Shown one piece after another: positions 1 through 8,850 of a stretch of DNA of 64,000 nt. Numbering within the stretch: position 1 is the stretch's first letter; each line of letters begins with the position of its first letter. This stretch comes from an uncultured Glaciecola sp. (GTDB lineage: Bacteria; Pseudomonadota; Gammaproteobacteria; Enterobacterales; Alteromonadaceae), in the NCBI RefSeq assembly GCF_937770335.1, contig NZ_CALJHY010000016.1:1-64000 (forward strand). Reading direction: 5' to 3'. The notes under the pieces were generated by a model. That model was given only the letters and a program-made list of their open reading frames with translations, was not told where the DNA came from and made no database searches. The translations under genes and the position numbers were made by a program.

Positions 1-1
1 T

Positions 2-805
2 GACGGTAGCATTCAAGCAGTCGACCCGGTTAAATCAGCAAGTGCTATGTGGGGGGCGGTTTTTTGGATACCTGTTTGGTTATATTCGGTTGAGCAAGAA
101 CACCAAGAAAGTGCCTACTTGCAGTGGGAGTCCATAATTAAATATGGTTTACACGCGGGTCCTGACAAGTTTCAGTTTTCGTGTATCGAGCTTCCCAAAC
201 AACCGCCTACTCTTGATGGATTTGATAGAAGCGAACAAAACCGTATCAAGCAAGAAGCATTTTTTCATATGGGCTCGATTTTCTTCAATCAAAAAGGATT
301 TAAAGGCACCTCTCTCGACGAACTAGCGCAATCCCTAGGCGTGACCAAAGGGGCTTTTTACTACCATATAAAGAATAAAGACGATCTGTTAATCAAGTGC
401 TTTGAGCGCACAATCGATATTGAACGCTTTGTACTGCAAAACGCATTGGCTAAAGAAGATTGCACTGGTATACAAAAGCTCGCTTATGCAGCTCAGCAAT
501 TGTATAACATTCAATCTGGAGAACAGGGTCCGTTAATTCGATATACCCGCATGTGGTCGTTGGATAGTGAAAAACGCCAAAAAATGGAAATTGAAACGAC
601 TAAAATTCGTCATTTGTTTAGTGACATTATTCAATTAGGTATTGAAGACAACAGCCTTAAAAACACCGATTTATTGGTTGCTGGGGCTATTATTGCGGGC
701 GCTATTGAATCGATTCCAGACTTGGGGGATGCCATTAATCTGAATAATATCATGCAAGACTCAGCCGACTTCTTGCATATATTCTTCAATGGCATCGCCA
801 CTTGA
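2..805 (+). CDS. Double-domain TetR/AcrR-type transcriptional regulator (5' end outside window)
   Basis: The reading frame is open from base 2, so this is the C-terminal part of a longer protein; the ATG at 47 is internal. A helix-turn-helix typical of TetR repressors lies near residues 75-120 counted from that ATG (GFKGTSLDELAQSLGVTKGAFYYHIKNKDDLL), preceded by about 65 residues that look like the ligand-binding end of a first TetR domain, and followed by a helical domain. I infer a regulator with two fused TetR units, as seen in a minority of the family. It converges with the acyl-CoA dehydrogenase, 23 bp away, which suggests lipid or CoA-ester metabolism as its sphere. The ligand is unknown. 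Confidence 0.75.
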   Translation, partial: DGSIQAVDPVKSASAMWGAVFWIPVWLYSVEQEHQESAYLQWESIIKYGLHAGPDKFQFSCIELPKQPPTLDGFDRSEQNRIKQEAFFHMGSIFFNQKGFKGTSLDELAQSLGVTKGAFYYHIKNKDDLLIKCFERTIDIERFVLQNALAKEDCTGIQKLAYAAQQLYNIQSGEQGPLIRYTRMWSLDSEKRQKMEIETTKIRHLFSDIIQLGIEDNSLKNTDLLVAGAIIAGAIESIPDLGDAINLNNIMQDSADFLHIFFNGIAT

Positions 806-828
806 GCTAAGCTAAAATCAAGCTTTAA

Positions 829-2634
829 CTACAACCAATCAGGGTGAGTATCAAAACTCGCGCTGTCGATATTTTTCACTAAATTACCCCAGTGATAGGT
901 TAATGGAAGCTCGCTTGCATAAAAGTACTTCATTGCTTGAATCTTGCCCTGATAAAACTTTTCATTATCGACGTGCAACTCAGTCTCAAGCGCTTTTGTT
1001 GCAATCCCTGCCTGCTTTAGCCACAACCAAGCAATAGTCACATGGCCAAGCATATTCAAATAACTCACTGAATTTGAAAATACTAGATCAATATGTTGTG
1101 TTTGAGCGGCGTTCATCACCGCTGTTGTTACTTGTTCGATATTATTCAATGCATCGTTCAATTCATTCGCAAATTTTTGCAAGCTTGGCGTCGACTTCAC
1201 ATTCTCGGCTGTTGAGTACATTTCATTTAAAAACGTGTGATAACCAGCAAAATCGTTCATTGGTACTTTACGTCGCAACAAATCTAGCGATTGAATACCT
1301 GTCGTACCTTCATGAATTGGATTGAGTCTATTGTCACGATAAAACATTTCAACCGGATGCTCGTTTACGTAACCATGACCACCTAAGACTTGAATGGCTA
1401 GATCATTTGATTTAGGTCCCCATTCCGATGGCCAACTTTTGATAACCGGAGTTAGAAAATTAAGGATAGTTGAGGCTTTAACTCGCGCTTCTTCCGTTGT
1501 TGCTGTTTGTTCGTCCTCAGCTAATGAGTGCCCATACAAACATAAAGCATACGCCCCCTCTGAGTAGGCTTTTTGAACAAGTAGCATGCGCCTTACGTCA
1601 GGGTGCTCAATAATGTTTACCGGCGGTGACAAAGGGTCTTTGGCGGACAATAATCTGCCCTGCGGTCTTTGTTTTGCATAATCAAGCGAATATTGAAAAC
1701 CAGTTAAGGCGGTGAGTGCGGCACCCGTTCCAACCAAAATACGCGCTTCATTCATCATATGAAACATGTACATCAAGCCTTTATTTTCCTCCCCAACGAG
1801 ATAACTAACCGCGCCGTCTTTTTCACCAAAACTCAACGCTGCTGAGGTGTGTCCGCGTCCGCCCATTTTATGAAATAGCCCCGCTAAAGCAACTTCGTTT
1901 CGCTCTCCAACACTGCCATCTTCGTTGACCAAGAATTTAGGTACAATAAATAGTGAAATCCCTTTTACCCCTTTTGGCGCACCTTTTACTCGCGCTAGCA
2001 CCAAATGCACAATGTTCTCTGAAAGGTCGTGGTCACCACCTGATATCCAAATTTTATTACCGCGCACTCGATAAGTTCCGTCCTCTTCTTTAGTAGCAGC
2101 AGTTGTGAGATCAGCCAAGCCCGACCCCGCACCAGGTTCAGTCATTGCCATAGTGCCAAAGAAGCGCCCTTCTCGCTGTGGTGCAACCCATTTTTTAATT
2201 TGCTCAGGAGTACCATGTGCTTCAATTAGATTACAGTTTGCGTGGGTTAATGAAATATAACCGAGGCTAGTACTTCCCGCTGCCGACAAGTAAGCAAAAG
2301 CACCACTCGCTGCAATTAAAGGCAGTTGCATACCGCCTGACTCATAGTCAGTTGTCGGGGCAGTTAAACCAGCGTCGATAACCGCATCAAGGCCTGCTTT
2401 GATCTCAGGTATCAAATGTACATTGGTCCCATCAAAAGTAGGCTCGTTGGTGTCCACTTTATGTTGAATTGGCAGATAATATTTTTCCGCGATCGCTTGG
2501 GCGATATTGATCGCCGCATCAAATGATTCACGATCATGGTCTTTGTAACGTTCACGGTTTGTTAAAGATTCAATATCAAACATTTCATACAAAAAGAATT
2601 CGATGTCTCTGCGACTAACAATAGGTGCTGGCAT
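829..2634 (-). CDS. Acyl-CoA dehydrogenase, 601-residue class
   Basis: FAD-dependent alpha,beta-dehydrogenation of an acyl-CoA. At 601 residues it belongs to the long bacterial class that includes the DmdC/3-methylmercaptopropionyl-CoA dehydrogenases and FadE-like enzymes, with an N-terminal extension before the usual domains. The middle domain shows the family signature around MTEPGAGSGLADL and KIWISGGDHD. The C-terminal helical domain has VLGGHGYVNEHPVEMFYRD and the terminal extension typical of this class. The ATG at 2634 gives the expected MPAPIVSRRDI start. Substrate chain length cannot be read from sequence, so no symbol is given. A palindrome 60-80 bp upstream could be an operator. Confidence 0.9.
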   Translation of the reverse strand: MPAPIVSRRDIEFFLYEMFDIESLTNRERYKDHDRESFDAAINIAQAIAEKYYLPIQHKVDTNEPTFDGTNVHLIPEIKAGLDAVIDAGLTAPTTDYESGGMQLPLIAASGAFAYLSAAGSTSLGYISLTHANCNLIEAHGTPEQIKKWVAPQREGRFFGTMAMTEPGAGSGLADLTTAATKEEDGTYRVRGNKIWISGGDHDLSENIVHLVLARVKGAPKGVKGISLFIVPKFLVNEDGSVGERNEVALAGLFHKMGGRGHTSAALSFGEKDGAVSYLVGEENKGLMYMFHMMNEARILVGTGAALTALTGFQYSLDYAKQRPQGRLLSAKDPLSPPVNIIEHPDVRRMLLVQKAYSEGAYALCLYGHSLAEDEQTATTEEARVKASTILNFLTPVIKSWPSEWGPKSNDLAIQVLGGHGYVNEHPVEMFYRDNRLNPIHEGTTGIQSLDLLRRKVPMNDFAGYHTFLNEMYSTAENVKSTPSLQKFANELNDALNNIEQVTTAVMNAAQTQHIDLVFSNSVSYLNMLGHVTIAWLWLKQAGIATKALETELHVDNEKFYQGKIQAMKYFYASELPLTYHWGNLVKNIDSASFDTHPDWL

Positions 2635-3031
2635 AGGAGTAATTCCAATAGTGCTTATATTATATTGTGTACTTTATAATTATTTTAAAAAATTGTTGTC
2701 ACTTAGGTGACACTAGGAGTAACGCTGTCAAGACTAGGTAAGTGAGTAGATTGAATTAGCCAGTATTAATTTGCACTTAAAACTGACCCACAAATGGCAT
2801 TGAGCTTTAATCCACCTCACAAGTTTGATTTCCGTCAATGTTACCGTACGTTTTTTGCTAACATTAATGCAGACTCAAAAGTTCCAAGCGTAAATACGGA
2901 TCAGTAAACAGTCCCCTACTCTGATTTAATCGACTCCTTCAGATCCAAAGGAGGAGCCTCACATCAATAACAAAGAAATTTGATCGATATCAAAAGTATA
3001 CGTAACCAACTCAGTATGCTCATACTTTGGT
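2635..3031. other. Non-coding gap with promoter region of the acyl-CoA dehydrogenase
   Basis: No convincing gene in either strand. The part next to the dehydrogenase is very A+T rich and should hold its promoter. A perfect 16-bp palindrome sits at 2697-2712. The rest shows no structure I can name. Confidence 0.5.
2697..2712. promoter_or_regulatory. 16-bp palindrome, possible operator
   Basis: TGTCAC-TTAG-GTGACA, a 6-bp dyad with a 4-base centre, lies about 65 bp upstream of the acyl-CoA dehydrogenase start. TetR-family operators often have this size and symmetry, and a TetR-type gene converges on this enzyme from the other side. The link is inference. Confidence 0.35.
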
Positions 3032-3049
3032 TTGAACATGGCGATAATG

Positions 3050-3253
3050 ATGAATATAAAACAAGTAGCTGCAATTGCTAAAAAACACGACGTTACGTTG
3101 GGTAAGCTAAAGAAGACTGACTTAATAAGAACCATACAACTGCAAGAAGGCAATTTTGACTGTTTTGGTAAAGCAACTACCGGAGAGTGCGACCAACTAA
3201 ACTGTTGTTGGCGCAGTGATTGTCTTGTGCCGCGGAAACAGCTTAATCACTAA
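3050..3253 (+). CDS. Small SAP-domain-like protein with cysteine-rich tail
   Basis: The frame opens at 3032, but MNIKQVAAIAKKHDV from the ATG at 3050 is the more natural start. The N-terminal half resembles a SAP/Rho-N helix-extended-loop-helix (KQVAAIAKKHDVTLGKLKKTDLIRTIQ), a nucleic-acid-binding motif. The tail has four cysteines (CFGKATTGECDQLNCCWRSDC), suggesting a small metal-binding knuckle. Proteins of this layout are found as stand-alone small genes in other proteobacteria; their role is unknown. It has its own upstream region and no operon partner. Confidence 0.65.
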   Translation: MNIKQVAAIAKKHDVTLGKLKKTDLIRTIQLQEGNFDCFGKATTGECDQLNCCWRSDCLVPRKQLNH

Positions 3254-3472
3254 ATTGATTTAATCAATAATTGGCTGATTTAAGTAATCGTCTCAGGCAA
3301 TTTAGCTAAGCTACAGAGCATTAAAAAACACCTAAAAATGATCCTTAATTGTTTGCTTACGGTTTGATATTTCAAGCTCAAATTATCAGATATATATCCA
3401 AAAAATGGACTGTCTGATGTTTACAAGAAAGCACTGCCCTTTAAATTTACTTAGCAATGTGAAGAATAATAA

Positions 3473-4417
3473 ATGGCAACATATACCCAATTAGATCAGC
3501 AAGAAATTCAAACCTTAGCTGATTATTATCAACTCACTGTGACCGAATTTGAAGCTTTGGACGGTGGTAATGGTAATTCTAGTCATTTGATAAAGACCAA
3601 GGAAAAAACTTACGTACTAACGGTCTGTGACGATAAAATTTTTGATGAAGTATTTAATATAGGACAGCTATTACTGTTATTAGAAAAACAAGATATGCCT
3701 TGCACGCGTTTAATATCCACAATTAATAGTGATATTCTAACAAGTTATAATAACAAACCCGTAATGCTGAAAGTGTATATTGAAGGCCAGGTACATGATA
3801 ATTTAAATGAAACAATGCTATTTCAACTTGGCATTCAAGCCGCTAGATTAAATCAGATAGTCGCACCAGATTATTTACCTACCAATCACCCCTTTGGACA
3901 TCAACTTTTCCCCCGCATTATTGGCCTTAACATTGATAAAAAATATGAAGTATGGCTAGCAAATGAAATTACTCACTTGAAAAGTAACTTATCTGACAGT
4001 TTACCCCGGGGTTTAATTCATGGTGATTTGTTTAATGATAATTTATTATTTGAAAATGGCAAATTTAAAGCGATTATTGATTTTGAAGAAGCTTGTTTTT
4101 ATTACAGTGTGTTTGAATTAGGTATGGCTATTGTCGGAAATTGTTTCAGTAACACTAGTATAGATTTTAATAAAGTAACTGCGTTAGTTGATGGCTATCA
4201 GCAGATTCGTCCATTAGAGCCTATAGAAAAAGATAGCTTACAAACGTTTGTTCGATACGCGGCAACAGCCATCTCTTATTGGCGTTTTAACAAATACAAC
4301 ATTGACATGCCCAGCGAAGACAACGCTGACTATCATTGGCAAATGGTAAAGATCGCAAACGAAGTCAGTGCTATTTCAAAAACCGAGTTCTTGGCGGCAA
4401 TAACTAACATAGATTGA
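3473..4417 (+). CDS. APH-fold phosphotransferase, homoserine kinase type II-like
   Basis: A kinase of the aminoglycoside phosphotransferase/choline kinase superfamily. The catalytic loop GLIHGDLFNDNLLF and the metal-binding AIIDFEEA are intact near residues 182-210. Length, spacing and the C-terminal region (ETAISYWRF-like stretch) match homoserine kinase type II (ThrB2-like) better than antibiotic kinases. It would phosphorylate homoserine or a similar small alcohol with ATP in the cytoplasm. It stands alone, not in a thr operon, so the substrate is uncertain and the symbol is withheld. The start ATG follows a GA-rich stretch (gtgaagaataata). Confidence 0.75.
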   Translation: MATYTQLDQQEIQTLADYYQLTVTEFEALDGGNGNSSHLIKTKEKTYVLTVCDDKIFDEVFNIGQLLLLLEKQDMPCTRLISTINSDILTSYNNKPVMLKVYIEGQVHDNLNETMLFQLGIQAARLNQIVAPDYLPTNHPFGHQLFPRIIGLNIDKKYEVWLANEITHLKSNLSDSLPRGLIHGDLFNDNLLFENGKFKAIIDFEEACFYYSVFELGMAIVGNCFSNTSIDFNKVTALVDGYQQIRPLEPIEKDSLQTFVRYAATAISYWRFNKYNIDMPSEDNADYHWQMVKIANEVSAISKTEFLAAITNID

Positions 4418-4642
4418 TTATCAGAAAACTAAATGTATTTCGTTGGTAAATTATGTTGAAACACTACCCCCCCACCCGCAGGGCTAATACAATAGCTATC
4501 TGTTGAATAGATCAGGCTTATGGTTTATTTTACTTATACTCAACACATTCGCCGGTATATAGCGCTAGTGCAATCAACTGCGCATCAACGCACAATGCTG
4601 GTCACTTAAACGCAAATAGCATAACAATCGAAGGAAGACTAA

Positions 4643-4873
4643 ATGGAAGCACCTATACATACTATGGAATTACTTTTTCAACAGCTGGGCTTAGATGGAA
4701 CAAGCCAAGCTGTTGCTCACTTTATTGATAAAAACTCCCCTATCGCCCAAGGTGTGAAACTGCATGAAGCAGCTTTCTGGACTGAATCGCAATCTCTATG
4801 TCTAGCAGAAATGATTGATGAGGATGCTGATTGGGCGGAAATAGTAGACCAACTTAACGTGCTACTTCGTTGA
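4643..4873 (+). CDS. DUF2789 family small protein
   Basis: 76 residues matching the DUF2789 pattern: N-terminal HTMELLFQQLGLDG, central PIAQGVKLHEAAFWT and C-terminal DADWAEIVDQLNVLLR. Function is unknown for the family. A good Shine-Dalgarno (AAGGAAG) lies 7 bases before the ATG. The gene is monocistronic; a 14-base sequence upstream (4500-4513) recurs upstream of psiE. Confidence 0.85.
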   Translation: MEAPIHTMELLFQQLGLDGTSQAVAHFIDKNSPIAQGVKLHEAAFWTESQSLCLAEMIDEDADWAEIVDQLNVLLR

Positions 4874-4916
4874 GAACATAGCTAAAAATTAAAGCGTATA
4901 GCTTACAGATTTTTTG

Positions 4917-5372
4917 CTATACGTCATCCATCCTTTGCAACCCATGCATTATTTGCTGGTTAGTTTGACTCAAATAGTCTACTAAATCCTGGATATATTC
5001 TCTAGCATCGCTGTTTATGATTGCTGTTGAAACTGATTTTAACCACGCTTCTACTTTCTCATTTACTTCCATCAGTACTAGCAATATTTTATCACTTTTT
5101 GCATCAGGCTCTAAGGTTAGTTTTTCTATGAAATCTAATAATAGTAAGTCAATCTCATCATCAAACCACATTTCAAACATTTTAGACGGTCCATCTGCCA
5201 ATGAAGCCATTAAATGATCGTTTTTGACCTTTTGCTTGGTTATTAGATAATGTAAAAACATTCTAGCGCGTTCTTGCTTTACTACTTCAAGGCCTCTCTC
5301 ATAAAACGCTAGCGTTGCCACATTTAATGTAACTAGATGTCCAAATACTTCACTTAACTGATGATAACGCAT
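4917..5372 (-). CDS. Uncharacterised all-helical protein
   Basis: I do not recognise a named family with certainty. The 151 residues are predicted all alpha-helical, in long amphipathic segments without membrane spans or signal peptide (MRYHQLSEVFGHLVTLNVATLAFYERG at the start), reminiscent of a four-helix ferritin-like bundle of the stress-protein type, though no clear metal-ligand ExxH pairs are visible. Codon use resembles the neighbours, and the start is preceded by AAAGGAAAG, so it is probably real. Confidence 0.6.
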   Translation of the reverse strand: MRYHQLSEVFGHLVTLNVATLAFYERGLEVVKQERARMFLHYLITKQKVKNDHLMASLADGPSKMFEMWFDDEIDLLLLDFIEKLTLEPDAKSDKILLVLMEVNEKVEAWLKSVSTAIINSDAREYIQDLVDYLSQTNQQIMHGLQRMDDV

Positions 5373-5988
5373 AACTTTCCTTTAAACCCTGGATTTATCT
5401 GTCTCTAATTTTTTTAAAAAAATATAAGAATTAATTTCTACATTTAGAAAATTTTGTCGATTTTTATTGCCCCTAAAAAGTTTTATGACGCTGGAACTCT
5501 TTATTTTTCTGAGCCTAAGTAGACAATGTATGACCTTCGTTTACACCATAATCTAACATAATTCTAACTGTTTAGATATTCAGACTTAGTCCTTGGACAC
5601 ACTGCTATTCCCCTAAATATGGAGGCGTTGTTTACTGAGTAAATGGATTTTCCCAAACCCGATAGACAAATATTATCTATCGTCCGACTTCCCCCAGTGT
5701 TCAGTTAATATGCCCTCCCCCTACAAAATCGATGGCTGTTGAATAGATCTAATACATCGTTTAACATGCCTAAAGCGTTATTTAACGACTCAACGGCTGC
5801 AACTTGAAAGCGAATTAATGGACGCTCTGCTCAGCGATAGCTTTCTCTTCAGAAGAAATTCTGTGTGAAATTATTAGACTTTTTTATACTTGGAGTGAAA
5901 TATTATTATCCATAAAAACACTTACAAAAAATCGGCCCCAATTCAATCCGATCAAAAATTCTCTTCAATAGATGAATGAATCTTATTT
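5373..5988. other. 616-bp non-coding gap before psiE
   Basis: No credible gene. The region contains a 7-bp-stem hairpin at 5660-5682 (CGATAGA...TCTATCG), the second copy of a 14-base repeat at 5736-5749, and an A+T-rich stretch that should hold the psiE-nhaC promoter. No Pho box recognisable to me. Confidence 0.45.
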
Positions 5989-6435
5989 ATGACTTCAGAC
6001 AAAAAAAATGACGAAAACGGCAACTCTGACCCGATAAAACACACTGAAGGCCCAAATGCAGGAAAAGCTGAAAGGTCTTTAGCGCTTAGTATTTTTCACC
6101 TAATTGAGCGAATAATATTAATGATCGTCGTTTTAATGACGCTTGGAGCCGTGGCATTTGAAATCCATACAATTTATGTAGCCCAAACCATCAGTCTTGC
6201 AGACATACTATTAATGTTTCTTTATCTCGAGGTTATCGGCATGGTGGCTGTATTCTACTCGGATCCACGCTCGGCGTTTGTTTATCCGATTTTTATTGCT
6301 ATCACAGCAATCGCTCGATTGATTGTTCTGCAGGGCAAAGATATGGCACCTGAGAATATTCTGTACGAGGCAATAGCTATCTTGATTCTTTCCATTGCAG
6401 CTATAGTAATTATCCGAATGCGCAATGACGGATAA
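5989..6435 (+). CDS. psiE: PsiE family inner-membrane protein
   Basis: A small membrane protein of the phosphate-starvation-inducible PsiE family, function unknown. After a hydrophilic N-terminus of about 28 residues come four hydrophobic segments; the family hallmark LYLEVIGMVAVFYSDPRSAFVYPIFIAITAIARLIV is intact (cut here from residues 78-112). The nhaC gene follows after 31 bp in the same direction, so the two probably form an operon. The upstream gap shows no obvious Pho box, so phosphate control is not supported by sequence. Confidence 0.85.
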   Translation: MTSDKKNDENGNSDPIKHTEGPNAGKAERSLALSIFHLIERIILMIVVLMTLGAVAFEIHTIYVAQTISLADILLMFLYLEVIGMVAVFYSDPRSAFVYPIFIAITAIARLIVLQGKDMAPENILYEAIAILILSIAAIVIIRMRNDG

Positions 6436-6466
6436 TAGTTAGGAGTAGCAAAAAAGAGGTATTTAA

Positions 6467-8014
6467 ATGAAACGGACAAAACATCCAAAGCCCGGCCTAT
6501 TGCTTGCCTTGACCCCTGTCGTGTTAACTCTGCTCATTCTTGGGACGCAAATTTTCCACTTTGGCGTTTTCGAGCCACATATCCCTCTTGCCATTGGCTT
6601 AGCCATTGCGAGTGTTGTAGGAATTAAGCTAGGAATGAAATGGAAGGAGATTGAAAGAGGAATTTTTCATGTTATTCACGTCGCTTTGCCTTCAGTATCT
6701 GTTTTAATAACGGTCGGGATGATCATCGGAGTTTGGATTGCAAGCGGTACGGTGCCAAGTATTATTTATTATGGCTTAAAGGTACTTTCGCCAGAAATAT
6801 TCCTGACTGCTGGTATGGTAATTTGCGCCTTAGTTTCGGTTTGTCTTGGCACCAGCTGGGCAAGTGTAGGTACAGTTGGTTTGGCTTTAATGGGGATTGG
6901 AGAAGGCTTCGATATTCCAGCGTATTGGACTGCTGGTGCTGTCGTTTCAGGTGCATTTTTTGGCGATAAAATATCACCACTTTCCGACACAACTAATTTG
7001 GCTCCTGCGGTCACCGGCACCGACGTTTTTTTTCATATAAAAAATATGATGGCGACTACGATTCCAGCCATGCTGATTGCTCTAACCATATATACGCTCG
7101 TTGGATTTTTTGTAATCGACACCCAAAGTATTTCATTTGAAAAAATTACCGATATCACTAGCGCCTTAGATGAAAATTTTTATATTTCAGGATGGGTACT
7201 ATTGCCAGTACTAATTGTGATGGGATTAGCTATAAAAAAATACCCCCCTCTTCCATCACTATTCGCCGGCGTTTTAGCCGGTGGCGCAACCGCAATGATT
7301 GTTCAGGGCGAAAGTCTGCAATCAATTTTCGATTTTGCGAACAATGGTTATTCAATAAACACCGGTATAGGCGAAATTGACAGTCTGTTAAATCGCGGCG
7401 GCATTCAATCCATGATGTGGACTATATCCCTAATATTAATTGCTTTGGGCTTTGGCGGAGCGCTAGAGAAAACAGGCTGTTTGAAATCGATAATTAATGC
7501 CATTAAGAGTAAAGTCAGTAGTTTTGCTGGCACCCAAACCGCAGCCATTGGAACCGCATTTGCGACTAACGTAGTAGCAGGTGACCCTTACTTATCTATC
7601 GCTTTACCGGGAAGAATGTACTCCCCAGTTTATCGTGGTATGGGTTATTCAACGTTAAATTTATCACGTGGGATTGAAGAAGGCGGCACATTAATGTCTC
7701 CCCTAATTCCTTGGAATGCGGGTGGCGCATTTGTAATTTCAGCTCTCGGTCTTGGCATAGCTGATGGCAATATAGAAAACCTTTTGTACATACCACTTGC
7801 CTTTGCCTGCTGGACTGCTCCCCTGATTGGAATTTTCTACGCTTACACTGGGTTATTCTCGCCCAAAGCAACAGATGAAGAACGAGAGGGCTGGGAATCT
7901 TCAGGTGAAGCGATAGCCGAATTTAATTCTGATGGTACGCCAAAAATCGAAGACGAAGATACAGACACTGAGGACGAGCATGCCGACGACGAATCAGAAA
8001 AGAGCAAATCTTAG
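6467..8014 (+). CDS. nhaC: NhaC family Na+/H+ antiporter
   Basis: Inner-membrane sodium/proton antiporter of the NhaC family, 515 residues with about 11-12 hydrophobic spans. Diagnostic stretches include GTSWASVGTVGLALMG, the ion-path sequence FFGDKISPLSDTTNLAPAV and a second repeat FATNVVAGDPYLSIALPG. The C-terminal 45 residues are strongly acidic and hydrophilic (EDEDTDTEDEHADDESEK), an extension beyond the usual core that could sense pH or ions. It is likely co-transcribed with psiE. A marine host needing sodium export fits. Confidence 0.9.
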   Translation: MKRTKHPKPGLLLALTPVVLTLLILGTQIFHFGVFEPHIPLAIGLAIASVVGIKLGMKWKEIERGIFHVIHVALPSVSVLITVGMIIGVWIASGTVPSIIYYGLKVLSPEIFLTAGMVICALVSVCLGTSWASVGTVGLALMGIGEGFDIPAYWTAGAVVSGAFFGDKISPLSDTTNLAPAVTGTDVFFHIKNMMATTIPAMLIALTIYTLVGFFVIDTQSISFEKITDITSALDENFYISGWVLLPVLIVMGLAIKKYPPLPSLFAGVLAGGATAMIVQGESLQSIFDFANNGYSINTGIGEIDSLLNRGGIQSMMWTISLILIALGFGGALEKTGCLKSIINAIKSKVSSFAGTQTAAIGTAFATNVVAGDPYLSIALPGRMYSPVYRGMGYSTLNLSRGIEEGGTLMSPLIPWNAGGAFVISALGLGIADGNIENLLYIPLAFACWTAPLIGIFYAYTGLFSPKATDEEREGWESSGEAIAEFNSDGTPKIEDEDTDTEDEHADDESEKSKS

Positions 8015-8089
8015 CTATAACTTAGTTATTTAAACTACGGATGAATTCGTAGAATTTGATACCGTATTGGAATATATGTAGAGGAGGTT

Positions 8090-8110
8090 GATGGCGCCAA
8101 ACGCGCCATC
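8090..8110. terminator. Perfect 8-bp hairpin between nhaC and dps
   Basis: GATGGCGC-CAAAC-GCGCCATC, perfect stem, 5-base loop, in the gap between convergent nhaC and dps. There is no T-run on either side, so it may only stop or protect transcripts weakly. Confidence 0.5.
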
Positions 8111-8139
8111 GTAGATAAAGGTAACTCGCTCAGCGGAGT

Positions 8140-8715
8140 TTAAGAAAGTGCAGACTTTGCTGCAGCTAACTCGGTTTGGCTGTTGGCAGTGAGTAAATCA
8201 CCATCAGAAGATTCAAGATGTGCACGGATAAACCATTGAAACTGCTCAAGATCAGTCAACTGACCAATTAGCATGTCTTCCGATACCGGATCAAGTTCTG
8301 CCATTTCACCAACTGCTTTGCGATGATCACTGTTTACCCCGTTATATACCAAATCAAGGGCGCCCAAATGCTCGATGGCCAATGCCTTACCTAGCGAATA
8401 GTCATGCCAAGTACGACGGTTAGCAATAGATTGCGGAGTTCCTACCGGTGAACCGCCCAAAGTAGCTATTCGCTCTGCGATGGTGTCGGTCATCTCGCGT
8501 ACCGCGTCTACTTGAGGGTCTAGCATTTCATGAACGCCGATGAAATTGGGGCCAACAACGTTCCAATGAACGTGCTTTAGTGTAAGGGCCAAATCGAGCA
8601 GCGCTACCATACGATTATCTAACGTAGATATTGCTCGGTCAGCAGACGTTTCATCCATGCCTGGCACTGTGAATTTCGTTGCTTTTTGCTGATTGCTTTT
8701 ATTACTTATGGTCAT
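8140..8715 (-). CDS. dps: Dps ferritin-like DNA-protection protein
   Basis: Dodecameric ferritin-like protein that binds DNA and oxidises Fe(II) with peroxide. Ferroxidase ligands characteristic of Dps are visible: LTLKHVHWNVVGPNFIGVHEMLDPQVDAVREMTDTIAERI. The frame extends upstream to 8772, but the ATG at 8715 (MTISNKSNQ) is preceded at the right distance by AGGAGAAAT and gives a 191-residue protein of normal Dps length. The lysine-containing N-terminus may contact DNA. Confidence 0.92.
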   Translation of the reverse strand: MTISNKSNQQKATKFTVPGMDETSADRAISTLDNRMVALLDLALTLKHVHWNVVGPNFIGVHEMLDPQVDAVREMTDTIAERIATLGGSPVGTPQSIANRRTWHDYSLGKALAIEHLGALDLVYNGVNSDHRKAVGEMAELDPVSEDMLIGQLTDLEQFQWFIRAHLESSDGDLLTANSQTELAAAKSALS

Positions 8716-8850
8716 TATTTCTCCTGTATGGTTTAAAATAACCGGAGAGGTATAGCTTGCCAAAATCGGCAAAAGCGCCTCTCCTAGACTCGGCTACGCT
8801 ATCAAACCCGCAAGCCCTTTGTCAAATTGGTTATCTGCGTAAAACATTCA

